DNA from: Bacteroidota bacterium
Lineage (GTDB): Bacteria; Bacteroidota; Ignavibacteria; Ignavibacteriales; Ignavibacteriaceae
Assembly (NCBI GenBank): GCA_022708025.1
Contig: JAKIZM010000012.1
Coordinates: forward strand, 1 to 60,627
Length of the DNA: 60,627 bases
Direction: 5' to 3'
Of the stretch, positions 60,342 to 60,627 are shown in pieces (positions within the stretch are counted from its first letter, which is position 1; each line of letters begins with the position of its first letter). Under the pieces are notes generated by a model. That model ran no database searches. It saw only the letters and a program-made list of their open reading frames with translations, and had not been told where the DNA came from. Made by a program: the position numbers and the translations under genes.

Positions 60342-60380
60342 AGATTCCGAAATAATCCGCCTCTGGCGGACGGAATGACA
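60342..60380 (-). repeat. GTCAT repeat, second identical copy
   Basis: This copy matches 60259-60297 over all 39 bases. The following bases (CTTGTAATACAGCT) also resemble those after the first copy (TTTATAAGACAGCC), so a slightly larger unit was probably duplicated. Confidence 0.9.
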
Positions 60381-60405
60381 CTTGTAATACAGCTAACTTA
60401 TAAAC

Positions 60406-60521
60406 CTAAAATCCCAATCTTTCCATATCTGCTACAAGGTTTTTAACAGCATTAACTGAGTTATCGAGCAGGGCCTGTTCTTCGGAATTGAGTGCAAACT
60501 CAACAACTTTTTCAACTCCGC
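60406..60521 (-). pseudogene. malate dehydrogenase-like C-terminal remnant
   Basis: On the minus strand the frame encodes GGVEKVVEFALNSEEQALL and on to VADMERLGF before a TAG. This resembles the C-terminal helix of LDH-type malate dehydrogenases (G-GVE-x2-x-E-x-L-x3-E). The upstream part of the same frame (KMYFLLCSCRTKNHKS) is unrelated and begins right after a stop codon, so only about 38 residues of the family are present. It is either a remnant of a disrupted gene or a duplicated gene end. No ribosome site or sensible start is visible. Confidence 0.5.
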
Positions 60522-60627
60522 CTGACTTGTGATTTTTAGTGCGACACGAGCACAACAAAAAATACATTTTTGTTCTAAAAAATAAGTTTATCAACTACCA
60601 TTTTCACTTCTGAGTTCATCTTTACTC

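Larger units (their letters stand above)
60152..60405. other. 254-base intergenic region with terminator and two copies of a palindromic repeat
   Basis: After the T9SS gene come about 80 AT-rich bases, then a long terminator-like inverted repeat (60234-60316) with a 39-base palindromic element in its loop, then a second identical element at 60342-60380. No gene is seen. Confidence 0.75.

Noticed and set aside
60522..60594. Intact small gene starting at the TTG at 60594
   Set aside because: The first 24 residues look unrelated to the malate dehydrogenase-like tail, there is no ribosome site, and a stop codon abuts the TTG.

Overview
The window reads as a low-GC chromosomal segment from a member of the Bacteroidota/Chlorobi assemblage, most like Ignavibacteria. 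The basis is several secreted proteins ending in a type IX secretion (T9SS) type A sorting domain of the YPNPFNP kind, a complete Bat aerotolerance operon, PorV-like outer-membrane proteins and many start codons without a strong Shine-Dalgarno sequence. No plasmid, phage, insertion sequence or CRISPR signal was seen. I support 53 protein genes (one cut by the left edge), three tRNAs, one tRNA-derived relic and one 3'-terminal gene remnant.

Layout. 1-1856: ends of two paralogous T9SS cargo genes whose 3' ends are almost identical; the complete one carries ten 29-residue YD-like repeats. 2020-10320: an eight-gene operon (MoxR ATPase, DUF58 protein, a small BatD-like protein, BatA, BatB, BatC, BatD, BatE) bounded by hairpin terminators. 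10385-20172: an outer-membrane barrel, then a housekeeping run (M48 protease, PlsC, GatC, KdsB, a PLP desulfhydrase/deaminase-type enzyme, HIT protein, a B12-binding mutase subunit), a large T9SS protein and an inositol-phosphatase family enzyme. 20241-33293: carbon metabolism (acyl-CoA ligase, P5C dehydrogenase, succinyl-CoA synthetase beta, a TPR protein, AroE, the fused E2-E1 2-oxoglutarate dehydrogenase/decarboxylase) with tRNA-Gly, tRNA-Val and a tRNA-like relic on the minus strand. 33428-39661: PdxH, an EamA transporter, then a five-gene coupled cluster (polysaccharide deacetylase, membrane GT2, radical SAM enzyme, DUF1207-like outer-membrane protein, M50 protease). 39718-44016: lipoprotein, FlgD-tailed propeller protein and two PorV-like barrels. 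44137-49363: envelope glycosylation genes. 49439-57450: ThyA, FolA, MutL, an acyl-CoA mutase large subunit, a UbiA-family prenyltransferase, Tgt and YajC. 57615-60627: tRNA-Leu, a 14-repeat T9SS protein and repeat-rich intergenic DNA with a malate-dehydrogenase-like tail.

The most interesting points are these. (1) The 'methylmalonyl-CoA mutase' large subunit has Phe80 and Gln198 at the two specificity positions, which is the isobutyryl-CoA mutase pattern, plus an unusual substrate/CoA loop; its B12 subunit is encoded 37 kb away. (2) A tRNA-Val-like relic has lost its 5' end yet keeps, or has regained, perfectly paired hairpins followed by a terminator. (3) Short GTCAT-type palindromes recur between genes, and one lies inside the loop of a terminator. 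(4) The deacetylase/GT2/radical-SAM/DUF1207/M50 cluster looks like an uncharacterised envelope-modification system. (5) The Bat operon carries an extra BatD-like gene.

All assignments come from reading motifs, lengths and context by eye. No database search, structure prediction or alignment program was run.
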